From NCBI GenBank assembly GCA_964596105.1, contig CAZQRT010000010.1:1-28674 (forward strand): a stretch of DNA of 28,674 nucleotides, given 5' to 3'. The DNA comes from CAJUOR01 sp964596105. GTDB taxonomy: Bacteria > Bacillota_I > Bacilli_A > Erysipelotrichales > Coprobacillaceae. A program made the position numbers and the translations under genes. Positions 21,277 to 28,367 of the stretch are shown here, one piece after another. How positions within the stretch are numbered: the first letter of the stretch is position 1; each line of letters starts with the position of its first letter. The notes below the pieces were generated by a model. The model was not told the origin of the DNA. It worked only from the letters and a program-made list of their open reading frames with translations, and ran no database searches.

Positions 21277-24213
21277 CTACTCTGCCAGTTGTTCGGCATC
21301 CTGCAGACGCACGCTGACGAGCCGCGTGACGCCTTTTTCCTGCATCGTGGCCCCGTACAGCGCGTCGCACTGCGCCATCGTTCCCGGGCGGTGGGTGACC
21401 ACGATAAACTGGGTATTTTTGGCAAAATCTTTTAAAAAGCGGGCGAAACGCTCGACGTTGGCCTGATCCAAAGCGGCCTCCACCTCATCGAGGATGCACA
21501 GCGGCACCGGGCGCGCCTTTAAGATCGCGAAAAGCGCTGACAAGGCGATCAAAGCCTTCTCGCCGCCGGAAAAAAGCGTGATATTTTGAACCTGCTTGCC
21601 GGGCGGCTGGACATCGATGTCGATCCCCGTCGAAAGCAAGTCATCCGGACTGCTGTAGCGTAGGGCCGCGCGGCCCCCGCCAAACAGGCGCCTAAAGACG
21701 TTATTGAATTCGGTGTTGATCTTATGAAACATGTCGTCAAAACGGGTCGTCATCTGCTCGTCCATTTCCGCGATCGCTTTTAAGATCGCGTCCTGGGCGG
21801 CTAAAAGATCATCTTTCTGCTCAGACAGCTGCTGATAGCGGGTGAATACCTCGTCATACTGGGCGATCGCCTCGATGTTGACATGGCCGAGGGCGCTCAT
21901 CTCCTCGCGCAAAGACACGACTTCATCTTTGGCGGCATCCCAGTCTTCTAAAGGCCGGGCGATTTCCAGAGCCCGCTCATAGGTGCAGTGGTAGGTTTCA
22001 TTGAGGCGCTTTAAGGCCTGGGCGATGCGTTCCTTATCGCGCGCGTGAGCGATCGCGAAAGCGTTGTTTTCCGCCTCCAGCTGGCGGATTTCGCCCCGTA
22101 ATGTTTTCAGGTCGGCGTCTCTCTGCGCCCTTTCCGACATGAGCCGCAGGCGGTTTTCGCGGCCGTTTTGAATGTCTCTGGTGATCTCATCGACCTCCTG
22201 CTGCGCCTTGCCAATGGCGGCCATCAGATCATTAAGGCTGTCATCTAAAGGCATCTCGCCTAATTTCTCATGCGTCAGGGTTTCATATTCCTGCTTCTGG
22301 CCGGCGATGCGCTGGCGGTATTCACGGGCTTCCTCTTCCATGCGCCCTTTGCTGATCTGCAGTGACAAAAGCTCATTATTGAGATCGACGGCCTCATTTT
22401 CTTTTTGTTTTAATTCCTGGCGGGCTTTTTGCAGGGTGACTTCCTGCGCGCTGATCTGCATGGAGTCCTGCTCGAGCTGGCGTTTTTTCGCCGCCGCGGA
22501 CTGCCGGGGATCATGGCGGTAGGCCCCGCCGGTCATCGCGCCGCCTACTGCGACAACATCACCCGGCAAAGTCACGACGCGGTAGCGCATGGCGGTTAAC
22601 TCGGCGATGCGGCTGGCTCCGGCCAGGTCTTTGGCGATGACAATCCTTCCCAGGCGGGCTAAAACCGCCGGGCGATACATAGCGGCGCATTTGACAAAAT
22701 CGCTGGCCAACCCTAAGTATGCTTCCTCCTGGCTGACCACTTCCAGGATATCACCAGGCACACTGGCAATCTGTAAAGAATCCAGGGGCAGAAAAGTGGC
22801 GCGGCCGGCTTTGTTTTCTCTTAAAAAAGCGATCGCGGCGCGGCTGTCGCGGGAGGTTTTCATGACAATATCGCTGGCATTGGCGCCTAAGGCGGTATCG
22901 ATGGCCTGCTCATAGCCGGGGGTGATTTCCACCAGCTCGCCTAAAATCCCGCAGTATCCGGAAAGGCTGTCTTTGGCGGCCAGGATAGCGCGCACCCCGG
23001 CGGGATAGCCGCTGCCGTTTTCCAGCTGTTCGGCTAATAACGCGCGGTTGGCGCGGGCCATCTGCAGATCCAGGCTGAGTTTTTCGATGTCCCGGCGGCT
23101 TTGCGTGATGGTTCTTTCCAGTTCGCTTCGCTGGTCTTTTTTCTTGTTTAGCTGATTTTGATTTTCCGTCAGGCGCGTCACGCGGTCATTGTATCTGGCG
23201 ATGTCCGTCTGCAGCTGTTTTTTCAAAAGTTCCGCCTGCGCCGCCAGCTCATCGCGGCTCTGGCGGATTTCGTAGCGGTCGCGGGCTTCCAGTTCAGCCT
23301 GGCGGTTGCGGTACTGCTGCAGGGTTTCCATCGCCTTGAGAAGCTCGTTTTGCCGGCTTGCGATCTGGCGGTCGAGCTCATCGCTCTGGCTTAAAGCTTC
23401 CTCATTTTGTTCGGTGAGGAGAATCTCCTGGTTTTTCTTTTCCAGCAGCGCGCTTTCGCGGCTGTCATTTTCTTTCTGACGCCGGGTTGTTATTTCATTT
23501 AAAACCGTGATGTCATGCACCAGCAGGCTGATCTCGCGGTCTTTTAAATCCGCTTCCAGCTGCTGGTAGCGGACGGCTTTTTCTTTCTGGTGCCTTAGCG
23601 GCAAGAGCTGTTTTTCCAGCTCCAGTAAAATATCATCGACGCGGGAAAGATTGGCGGTGGCGCGCTCCAGGCGGCGCAGGGCTTCATCTTTGCGTTTTTT
23701 GTATTTGGCGACGCCGGCCGCTTCTTCAAAGGTCGCTCTTCTCTCTTCGGGGCGGGCGTCCGCGAAAGCGGAGATATTGCCCTGGGAGATGATGGAGAGC
23801 GAGTCGCGGCCCAGGCCGGTATCGGTGACGAGTTCGACGATGTCTTTTAAGCGGCAGGGCTGGCGGTTTAAGCAGTATTCCGCTTCGCTGTTTTCGCGGT
23901 ACAGGCGGCGGGTGATTTCGATTTCCTCATATTCGCTTTGCAGGTAGTGGTCACTGTTGTCAAAAACCAGGGTGACCTCAGCGAGGTTTTGCGGTTTGCG
24001 GGCATCTGAACCGTTAAAAATGACATCGGCCATGTGACTGCCGCGCAGGGATTTGGCGGACTGCTCGCCGAGCACCCAGCGCACGGCGTCAGCGATATTG
24101 CTTTTGCCGCAGCCGTTGGGGCCGACAATGCCGGTTATGCCTTTTTCCAGTTCGATCACCGCGCGGTCGGCAAAGGATTTAAAGCCGTGCATTTCAATTC
24201 TTTTCAGATACAT
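21277..24213 (-). CDS. smc: SMC chromosome condensation ATPase, short-armed
   Basis: SMC organises and segregates the chromosome with ScpA and ScpB. Walker A GPNGCGKSN (31-39), the signature LFSGGEKAL (about 880) and Walker B CILDEVEAALD (about 905-915) are intact. A hinge lies at about 405-565 (SGYCGILGELVEITPGYE to TGGAYRHD). The two coiled-coil arms are about 235 and 230 residues, so the total of 978 is about 200 short of the usual 1150-1190. No break, stop or frameshift is seen, so the short arms look native. rnc, often upstream in Bacillota, is not here. smc-ftsY-ylxM-ffh probably form one operon. Confidence 0.97.
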   Translation of the reverse strand: MYLKRIEMHGFKSFADRAVIELEKGITGIVGPNGCGKSNIADAVRWVLGEQSAKSLRGSHMADVIFNGSDARKPQNLAEVTLVFDNSDHYLQSEYEEIEITRRLYRENSEAEYCLNRQPCRLKDIVELVTDTGLGRDSLSIISQGNISAFADARPEERRATFEEAAGVAKYKKRKDEALRRLERATANLSRVDDILLELEKQLLPLRHQKEKAVRYQQLEADLKDREISLLVHDITVLNEITTRRQKENDSRESALLEKKNQEILLTEQNEEALSQSDELDRQIASRQNELLKAMETLQQYRNRQAELEARDRYEIRQSRDELAAQAELLKKQLQTDIARYNDRVTRLTENQNQLNKKKDQRSELERTITQSRRDIEKLSLDLQMARANRALLAEQLENGSGYPAGVRAILAAKDSLSGYCGILGELVEITPGYEQAIDTALGANASDIVMKTSRDSRAAIAFLRENKAGRATFLPLDSLQIASVPGDILEVVSQEEAYLGLASDFVKCAAMYRPAVLARLGRIVIAKDLAGASRIAELTAMRYRVVTLPGDVVAVGGAMTGGAYRHDPRQSAAAKKRQLEQDSMQISAQEVTLQKARQELKQKENEAVDLNNELLSLQISKGRMEEEAREYRQRIAGQKQEYETLTHEKLGEMPLDDSLNDLMAAIGKAQQEVDEITRDIQNGRENRLRLMSERAQRDADLKTLRGEIRQLEAENNAFAIAHARDKERIAQALKRLNETYHCTYERALEIARPLEDWDAAKDEVVSLREEMSALGHVNIEAIAQYDEVFTRYQQLSEQKDDLLAAQDAILKAIAEMDEQMTTRFDDMFHKINTEFNNVFRRLFGGGRAALRYSSPDDLLSTGIDIDVQPPGKQVQNITLFSGGEKALIALSALFAILKARPVPLCILDEVEAALDQANVERFARFLKDFAKNTQFIVVTHRPGTMAQCDALYGATMQEKGVTRLVSVRLQDAEQLAE

Positions 24214-24236
24214 AGACTCACCCCGCGTTCCATGCT

Positions 24237-24265
24237 ATTATAGACTAAACTCGCGCTGAAATAAA
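24237..24265 (-). promoter_or_regulatory. Probable smc operon promoter
   Basis: Minus strand: perfect -10 TATAAT (24237-24242), 17 bases from a weak -35 TTTATT (24260-24265). Predicted leader about 15-20 bases. Confidence 0.5.
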
Positions 24266-24295
24266 GTAGAAATAATATGAGGAAGGAGTGTCACC

Positions 24296-25108
24296 ATGAT
24301 CGACTGGATCAATCAGAGCGGGGTCCTGAAGCACGATGTCATGCAGACCCTGATCAATATCGCCGCGATGTTTCTCATCGCCGCGGCCGTGAACAGAATA
24401 CTGGAGCATTTGATCAAAAAGAGGCACGGCAAGAATCAGAAAATCTGGCTGAAGGGCGCGCGCCTGGCGGTGCTGTTTTTTTTGCTTTACGGCATTTTTA
24501 ATCAGTTCGCCGTCTTTTCGGATATCATCACCGCCCTGGCGGCCAGCACCGGGATCCTGACGCTGGCGTTAGGCCTGGCCGCCCAGGACGCGGTGGGCAA
24601 TTTTGTGAACGGGCTCATGATCATCACTTTTAAGCCGTTCACGATCGGGGATCTGATCCGCCTTTCCGATTACAACCTGACGGGCTATGTGGTTGATATC
24701 TCGATTCGCCACACGGTCATCAAGACGTATGAGAATACCCAGATTATCGTGCCGAACAGCATTATGAACACCGCGATTTTGGAGAATATCTCGGAGGTTG
24801 AGGAGCTGAAGGCGAATTTCCTGGATGTCGAGATCAGTTATGAGAGCGATCTTGAGAAGGCGATGGCGATCATGACGGATATCATCGTCCATCACAAGGA
24901 TTTTATCGACGGTCATACCGATCCCAAGGTCGTCATCCGCCTCATGGATTTCCGGGAGAGCGGCATGGCTTTACGGGCCACGGTTTATTCCCGCAGTCAG
25001 GCCGAGGGCATCGCTTTGCTGTCAGATCTGCGCATCCAGATCAAGGAGGCGTTTGACGCTAACGGCATCGAGATTCCTTATCCGCGCCGGGTAGTAAAAA
25101 TGACGTGA
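24296..25108 (+). CDS. MscS-family small-conductance mechanosensitive channel
   Basis: An inner-membrane tension-gated channel protein that releases solutes under hypo-osmotic shock. Three hydrophobic helices are seen (about 15-35, 55-75, 80-115). The third is the pore helix ASTGILTLALGLAAQDAVGN, rich in Ala and Gly. The beta domain follows (PFTIGDLI, then TVIKTYENTQIIVPNSIM), with the alpha/beta C-terminal vestibule to residue 270. Length is typical of small YnaI/YbdG-like or MscS proteins. GGAAGGAG lies eight bases before the ATG. It is divergent from smc and converges on the phosphate transporter gene; its stop is inside that gene's terminator. Confidence 0.94.
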   Translation: MIDWINQSGVLKHDVMQTLINIAAMFLIAAAVNRILEHLIKKRHGKNQKIWLKGARLAVLFFLLYGIFNQFAVFSDIITALAASTGILTLALGLAAQDAVGNFVNGLMIITFKPFTIGDLIRLSDYNLTGYVVDISIRHTVIKTYENTQIIVPNSIMNTAILENISEVEELKANFLDVEISYESDLEKAMAIMTDIIVHHKDFIDGHTDPKVVIRLMDFRESGMALRATVYSRSQAEGIALLSDLRIQIKEAFDANGIEIPYPRRVVKMT

Positions 25109-25123
25109 TTGATCATCACGTCA
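25096..25123 (-). terminator. Terminator of the Na/Pi cotransporter-like gene, overlapping two stop codons
   Basis: TGACGTGAT-TGATC-ATCACGTCA: nine-base perfect arms. On the minus strand it is followed by five Ts (complement of 25096-25100). The 5' arm holds the TGA of the minus-strand gene (25116-25118), and the other arm holds the mscS TGA (25106-25108). There is no T-tract on the plus strand. Confidence 0.75.
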
Positions 25124-26807
25124 ACTGGCTAACCGCGATATGATATTTCTCTAACAGGGCGTTGGCTTCGACATCGCTGTCGCGGATGATCGAGATGGCG
25201 ATGTTGGCGGCGTGGTCGGCGATGCGCGCGAGATCGCTCACGACATCGGAATAAAGCATGCCGGTTCTAGGTTTCATGGCTTTCATGCGCATATCGGTCA
25301 GATAGTCTTTCTGCAGGCGCTGCTCGCGGTTGTTGATGGCGTCCTGCAGGCGGAGGATCTCTTCTAAATTCGCGGTGTCTTTGGTATCGAACATCTGGAT
25401 GCTGAGGGTTAACTCCTGGTTCACCATGCGCAAAAGCTCATTGATTTTATCGCGGTGTTCGGTGTGGAAGGAGATGTTTCTTTCCGCGCAGCGCTGAATG
25501 CATTTGGTGATGGAAGCGGTGTGGGTGTTGATGCGCTCGATGTTGGCCATCGCGTAGATGAGCGGGCCGATGTTGATCAGATCTTCTTTGAGGATGGAAT
25601 TTTTATCGAGGCGCACCAGGTACTCATAGATGCTGCGTGTTAAAAACATCATGTTTTCCTCGTTTTTATGGATCTCGTCAAAGGTCGAGGTATCGACGTT
25701 TAAAAGCGAGGCGACAACTAAATTCAGCTGGTCGGCCGACATCTGATAGACGCGGTCCAATTCGCGGGCGGCCAGCGGCACGGCGGCAGCGGGCGGCACG
25801 GCGTGGTCCATATCGATGTACTGCAGGCCGAACGGTTTTTTCTCGTCTTTGTCAGGAATGATCCAGGTGACAAAGCGGACAATCTGCTTGTAGAAAGGAA
25901 AGACAAGCAGGATCTGGAAGACTTTGAAGATGGTATTGGAATAGGCGACATCTTTGCCTAAGGCCAGGCCGGTCGCGCCGGCGGAGTTGGTCAGGGTGGT
26001 GATGAAACTGATCATCTGCGGCATGAAGAGGGCTAAAAGTACGCCCATGACGATGGTGCCGATGACATTGATGGTTAAATGGATGGCGGCGGCGCGTTTC
26101 GCGTCGGTGCTTCCGCCGATCGAAGCCAAAATCGCGGATACGCAGCAGCCGATGTTGCATCCGAGCATCATATAGAAGGACATTTCCAGCGAGACCATGC
26201 CCTGGGAGGCCATGACGATCAGGATGCCGACCATGGCGGAGGCGCTTTGCAGGATGGCGGTCACGACGCCGCCGATCAAAATGGCCAAAAGCGGGCTTTT
26301 CAGGGTGCTGAGGGTCTGGATGATGAGCGGGGAGTCTTTGAGGGCTTCCATGGCGCTTGACATACTGGAAAGGCCGACAAACAATACGCCGAATCCCAGC
26401 GTGACCTGGCCGAGTTTCTGGATGAATTCTTTCTTGCTGAACTGCACCATGATGACGCCGATAAAGACGATCATGGGCGCGATGTCCTGGAGGTTGATGG
26501 TCATGAGAAGGCCGGTGACGGTGGTGCCGATGTTGGCGCCCATGATGACGCCGGAGGCCTGGTAGAGGTTCATGAGGCCGGCGTTGACAAAGCTCACCAC
26601 CAGGACGGTGGTGGCCGAGGAGGACTGGATGATGGCGGTAAAGATCAGGCCGACCATCGTGCCGACAAAGACGTTTTTGGTCATTTTTTCCAAGACGCTG
26701 CGCAGTTTGGCGCCCGCGACGTTGGTCAGGCCTTCGCTCATGAGGTGCATGCCGTATAAAAACAGGCCTAAACCGCCGGCTAAGGCAAACAGGGTTCGCC
26801 AGGTCAT
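25116..26807 (-). CDS. Na+/phosphate cotransporter family protein with PhoU-like C-terminus
   Basis: A membrane protein of the Na/Pi cotransporter (NptA/YjbB) family. The N-terminal 310 residues contain two repeated units, marked by IIQSSSATTVLVV and LQSASAMVGILIV, the QSSS-type motifs that line the substrate site. The C-terminal 220 residues are helical and PhoU-like. Members move phosphate with sodium; some (YjbB) export it, so the direction is not certain. Length is 563 residues, normal for the fused form. The Shine-Dalgarno sequence is GAGGAGGG. It has its own promoter, with an inverted repeat between the -10 box and the start codon. Confidence 0.92.
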   Translation of the reverse strand: MTWRTLFALAGGLGLFLYGMHLMSEGLTNVAGAKLRSVLEKMTKNVFVGTMVGLIFTAIIQSSSATTVLVVSFVNAGLMNLYQASGVIMGANIGTTVTGLLMTINLQDIAPMIVFIGVIMVQFSKKEFIQKLGQVTLGFGVLFVGLSSMSSAMEALKDSPLIIQTLSTLKSPLLAILIGGVVTAILQSASAMVGILIVMASQGMVSLEMSFYMMLGCNIGCCVSAILASIGGSTDAKRAAAIHLTINVIGTIVMGVLLALFMPQMISFITTLTNSAGATGLALGKDVAYSNTIFKVFQILLVFPFYKQIVRFVTWIIPDKDEKKPFGLQYIDMDHAVPPAAAVPLAARELDRVYQMSADQLNLVVASLLNVDTSTFDEIHKNEENMMFLTRSIYEYLVRLDKNSILKEDLINIGPLIYAMANIERINTHTASITKCIQRCAERNISFHTEHRDKINELLRMVNQELTLSIQMFDTKDTANLEEILRLQDAINNREQRLQKDYLTDMRMKAMKPRTGMLYSDVVSDLARIADHAANIAISIIRDSDVEANALLEKYHIAVSQLT

Positions 26808-26826
26808 GATGGTCCCTCCTCTCTTT

Positions 26827-26842
26827 ATGTAAATGGTTACAT
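26827..26842. promoter_or_regulatory. Inverted repeat ATGTAA-N4-TTACAT, possible operator
   Basis: ATGTAA (26827-26832), four bases, TTACAT (26837-26842). It lies 11 bases downstream of the -10 box of the Na/Pi gene and before its Shine-Dalgarno sequence. The arms resemble Pho-box half-sites (TTWACA) but are inverted instead of direct; the regulator is unknown. Confidence 0.5.
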
Positions 26843-26853
26843 TTCACGATATA

Positions 26854-26883
26854 ATTTTATCATAATTTTAATGCCGGTGTCAA
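26854..26883 (-). promoter_or_regulatory. Promoter of the Na/Pi cotransporter-like gene
   Basis: Minus strand: perfect -35 TTGACA (26878-26883), 18-base spacer, -10 TAAAAT (26854-26859, 5/6). Confidence 0.75.
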
Positions 26884-26916
26884 AATAAACAAAATTCTGA
26901 AGATGTCCGTTAAATG

Positions 26917-26942
26917 AAAAAGCGGTCAGGGTTACCTGACCG
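26917..26942 (-). terminator. Distal terminator of copZ-csoR
   Basis: Minus strand: CGGTCAGG-TAAC-CCTGACCG hairpin followed by a C and five Ts. It is the second of two tandem terminators. Confidence 0.8.
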
Positions 26943-26959
26943 TCTTTTCATTTTGGAAT

Positions 26960-26986
26960 AAAAAACTTTTCAGAAGTTTCTTCTGA
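26960..26986 (-). terminator. Proximal terminator of copZ-csoR
   Basis: Minus strand: TCAGAAG-AAA-CTTCTGA hairpin beginning one base after the csoR stop, then AAAG and six Ts. Confidence 0.7.
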
Positions 26987-26987
26987 C

Positions 26988-27242
26988 CTAATCCATGCGG
27001 TGTAAAACGGTGATGAGCTCATCGATCTTCTGGTTGAGATCCTCTTCATCTTTGGCGTTCTTGACACAGCTTTTGAGGTGATTTTCCAGCACCTCTCCGC
27101 GGCATTTTTTAAGAATCGCCTCGAGGCTTAAAAGCTGCGTGACGATGTCCATGCAGTAGCGGTCCTCATCGATCATCTTGAGCACGCCGTCGATCTGGCC
27201 GCGGGCGACTTTTAACAGCCGGGCTGTCGCGCGATGATCCAT
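26988..27242 (-). CDS. csoR: CsoR-family copper-sensing repressor
   Basis: An 84-residue all-helical repressor of the CsoR/RcnR/FrmR family. The Cys30, His55 and Cys59 pattern (C-x24-H-x3-C) is that of copper-binding CsoR: Cu(I) binding releases it from DNA. The N-terminal HRATARLLKVARGQIDGVLKM is typical. The start overlaps the copZ stop in TAATG, so both are made together. A GC-rich CsoR-like operator precedes copZ, implying autoregulation. Confidence 0.93.
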   Translation of the reverse strand: MDHRATARLLKVARGQIDGVLKMIDEDRYCMDIVTQLLSLEAILKKCRGEVLENHLKSCVKNAKDEEDLNQKIDELITVLHRMD

Positions 27243-27448
27243 TAAGCGATCCCCACGAGCTCATAGCCGGCTTCTTCAATGGCTTTCGCGTAAACGTCCT
27301 GAGCGATTTTTTCGCCTTTCACCACCGCGGTTCCGGAATCAAGATCAACATGGACCTCTTCCACGCCGGAAAGACTGCTTAAAGCTTTGGTGACGTGTTT
27401 CACGCACATCTCGCACATCATGCCGGAAATTTTTAATGTCTGTTCCAT
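27242..27448 (-). CDS. copZ: CopZ-like copper chaperone (HMA domain)
   Basis: A 68-residue heavy-metal-associated domain protein with the metal site GMMCEMC (the MxCxxC motif) near residue 10, followed by the usual beta-alpha-beta fold (VEEVHVDLDSGTAVVKG, EAGYELVGI). CopZ carries Cu(I) to the exporter CopA or to CsoR. An in-frame ATG exists at 27472, but 27448 is chosen because GGAGG lies nine bases before it and because the longer start would fall in the operator. No copA follows; csoR ends the operon. Confidence 0.92.
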   Translation of the reverse strand: MEQTLKISGMMCEMCVKHVTKALSSLSGVEEVHVDLDSGTAVVKGEKIAQDVYAKAIEEAGYELVGIA

Positions 27449-27463
27449 CCTTTTCGCCTCCTT

Positions 27464-27487
27464 ATCCCCCACCCCGGGGGTTGGTAT
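27464..27487. promoter_or_regulatory. CsoR-type operator of copZ-csoR
   Basis: Minus strand: ATACC-AA-CCCC-C-GGGG-TG-GGGGAT, a GC-tract quasi-palindrome like known CsoR sites (TACC..CCCC..GGGG..GGTA). It starts one base after the -10 box and covers the transcription start. Confidence 0.75.
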
Positions 27488-27488
27488 G

Positions 27489-27518
27489 ATTATATCACGA
27501 TTTCAGGGGAACTGTCAA
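27489..27518 (-). promoter_or_regulatory. copZ-csoR promoter
   Basis: Minus strand: TTGACA (27513-27518), 18-base spacer, TATAAT (27489-27494); both boxes are perfect. The -35 and spacer lie within the end of the ROK gene. Confidence 0.88.
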
Positions 27519-28352
27519 CAGATGGTGACGCAGTGCGCCTAAGAGATTGGCGTCATTAAAAAACTTACAGGCTTTAATGACCGGGCGGTGCTCGTCTTCC
27601 TCATACTGATCGCGAAGTTCCAAAAAGCATTTCTGAATGGTCCTGATGACAATCTCAGCCTGGGAGATGCCGCCGCCGATCGCCACGACATCGAGATCGA
27701 GGAGGTAGTCGGCGTTGTAGATGGCTTTTGCCAGCATATAGCAGTATTCGGCAAATCTCTCATACGCGGCGGAATTGTCAAGCATGGCAAAGACTGTTTT
27801 GCCGTCTTCAGGGACATGGAGCATATCAGCTAAATCGCGCACTAATTTGACCGCCGAGCATTTACCGCCCAGTGATATATTATCATGGCAGAGCCAGGAG
27901 CCGATCTCCCCGGCTTTAAAGCGGGAACCTTTATAAACCTGGCCGTCTAAGACGAGCGCGCCGCCGATCCCGCTGCCGAGAACCATCATTAAGGCGCTGT
28001 TGACACCCTGCAGTGAGCCCTGCCACATTTCCGCGTACAGGGCGCATTTGGCGTCGTTTTCAATGCTGACGGGCACGGCAAAACGCTCTTGTAATATATC
28101 AACCAGGTTCACGCCCTGCAGGCAGGGAATGAGTGTGACAGCCTGAATCAGACCTTTTTCGGCGTCAATAATGCCGGGACACGAGACGGCGATGCCGGAA
28201 CAGTCAGGAGGCAAAACATGATTAATAGAAGCTATAAAAGCAGAAAGATCATCTTTAACTGTCGGGAAACTTCCTTTATCAGAAAAGTTGCCATGTTCAT
28301 CGCTGAGAGCATACTTCACGGTCGCGGCGCCGATATCCAGTACGAGTATCAT
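27495..28352 (-). CDS. ROK-family sugar kinase, zinc-motif-lacking type
   Basis: An ASKHA-fold protein of the ROK family (285 residues). The N-terminal phosphate loop is LDIGAATVKYAL, and the C-terminal GSGIGGALVLDGQVYKG and AGEIG follow the family pattern. SIENDAKCALYAEMW supplies the catalytic END motif (Asp). The CxCGxxGCxE zinc site normal in ROK kinases is replaced by CHDNISLGGKC, so this is not a standard zinc-type glucokinase. It may be a BglK-like beta-glucoside kinase, but the substrate is not certain. ATG 28352 is chosen over 28361 because AAGAAAGG touches the latter. It lies 16 bases after the M20 peptidase gene, probably in one operon. Confidence 0.85.
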   Translation of the reverse strand: MILVLDIGAATVKYALSDEHGNFSDKGSFPTVKDDLSAFIASINHVLPPDCSGIAVSCPGIIDAEKGLIQAVTLIPCLQGVNLVDILQERFAVPVSIENDAKCALYAEMWQGSLQGVNSALMMVLGSGIGGALVLDGQVYKGSRFKAGEIGSWLCHDNISLGGKCSAVKLVRDLADMLHVPEDGKTVFAMLDNSAAYERFAEYCYMLAKAIYNADYLLDLDVVAIGGGISQAEIVIRTIQKCFLELRDQYEEDEHRPVIKACKFFNDANLLGALRHHLLTVPLKS

Positions 28353-28367
28353 ATGTTTCATCCTTTC

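Noticed and set aside
20620..21435. Long plus-strand ORF (271 codons) opposite ftsY and smc
   Set aside because: It is antisense to well-identified genes and has shadow-type composition rich in D, H and R. No start signal is seen.
24230..24295. Promoter for the MscS gene on the plus strand
   Set aside because: TATTAT and TAATAT boxes are present, but neither has an acceptable -35 at 16-18 bases.
25852..26847. 331-codon second minus-strand ORF over the Na/Pi gene
   Set aside because: It is rich in H and R, typical of an off-frame reading of GC-rich membrane-protein codons, and the true frame is clear.
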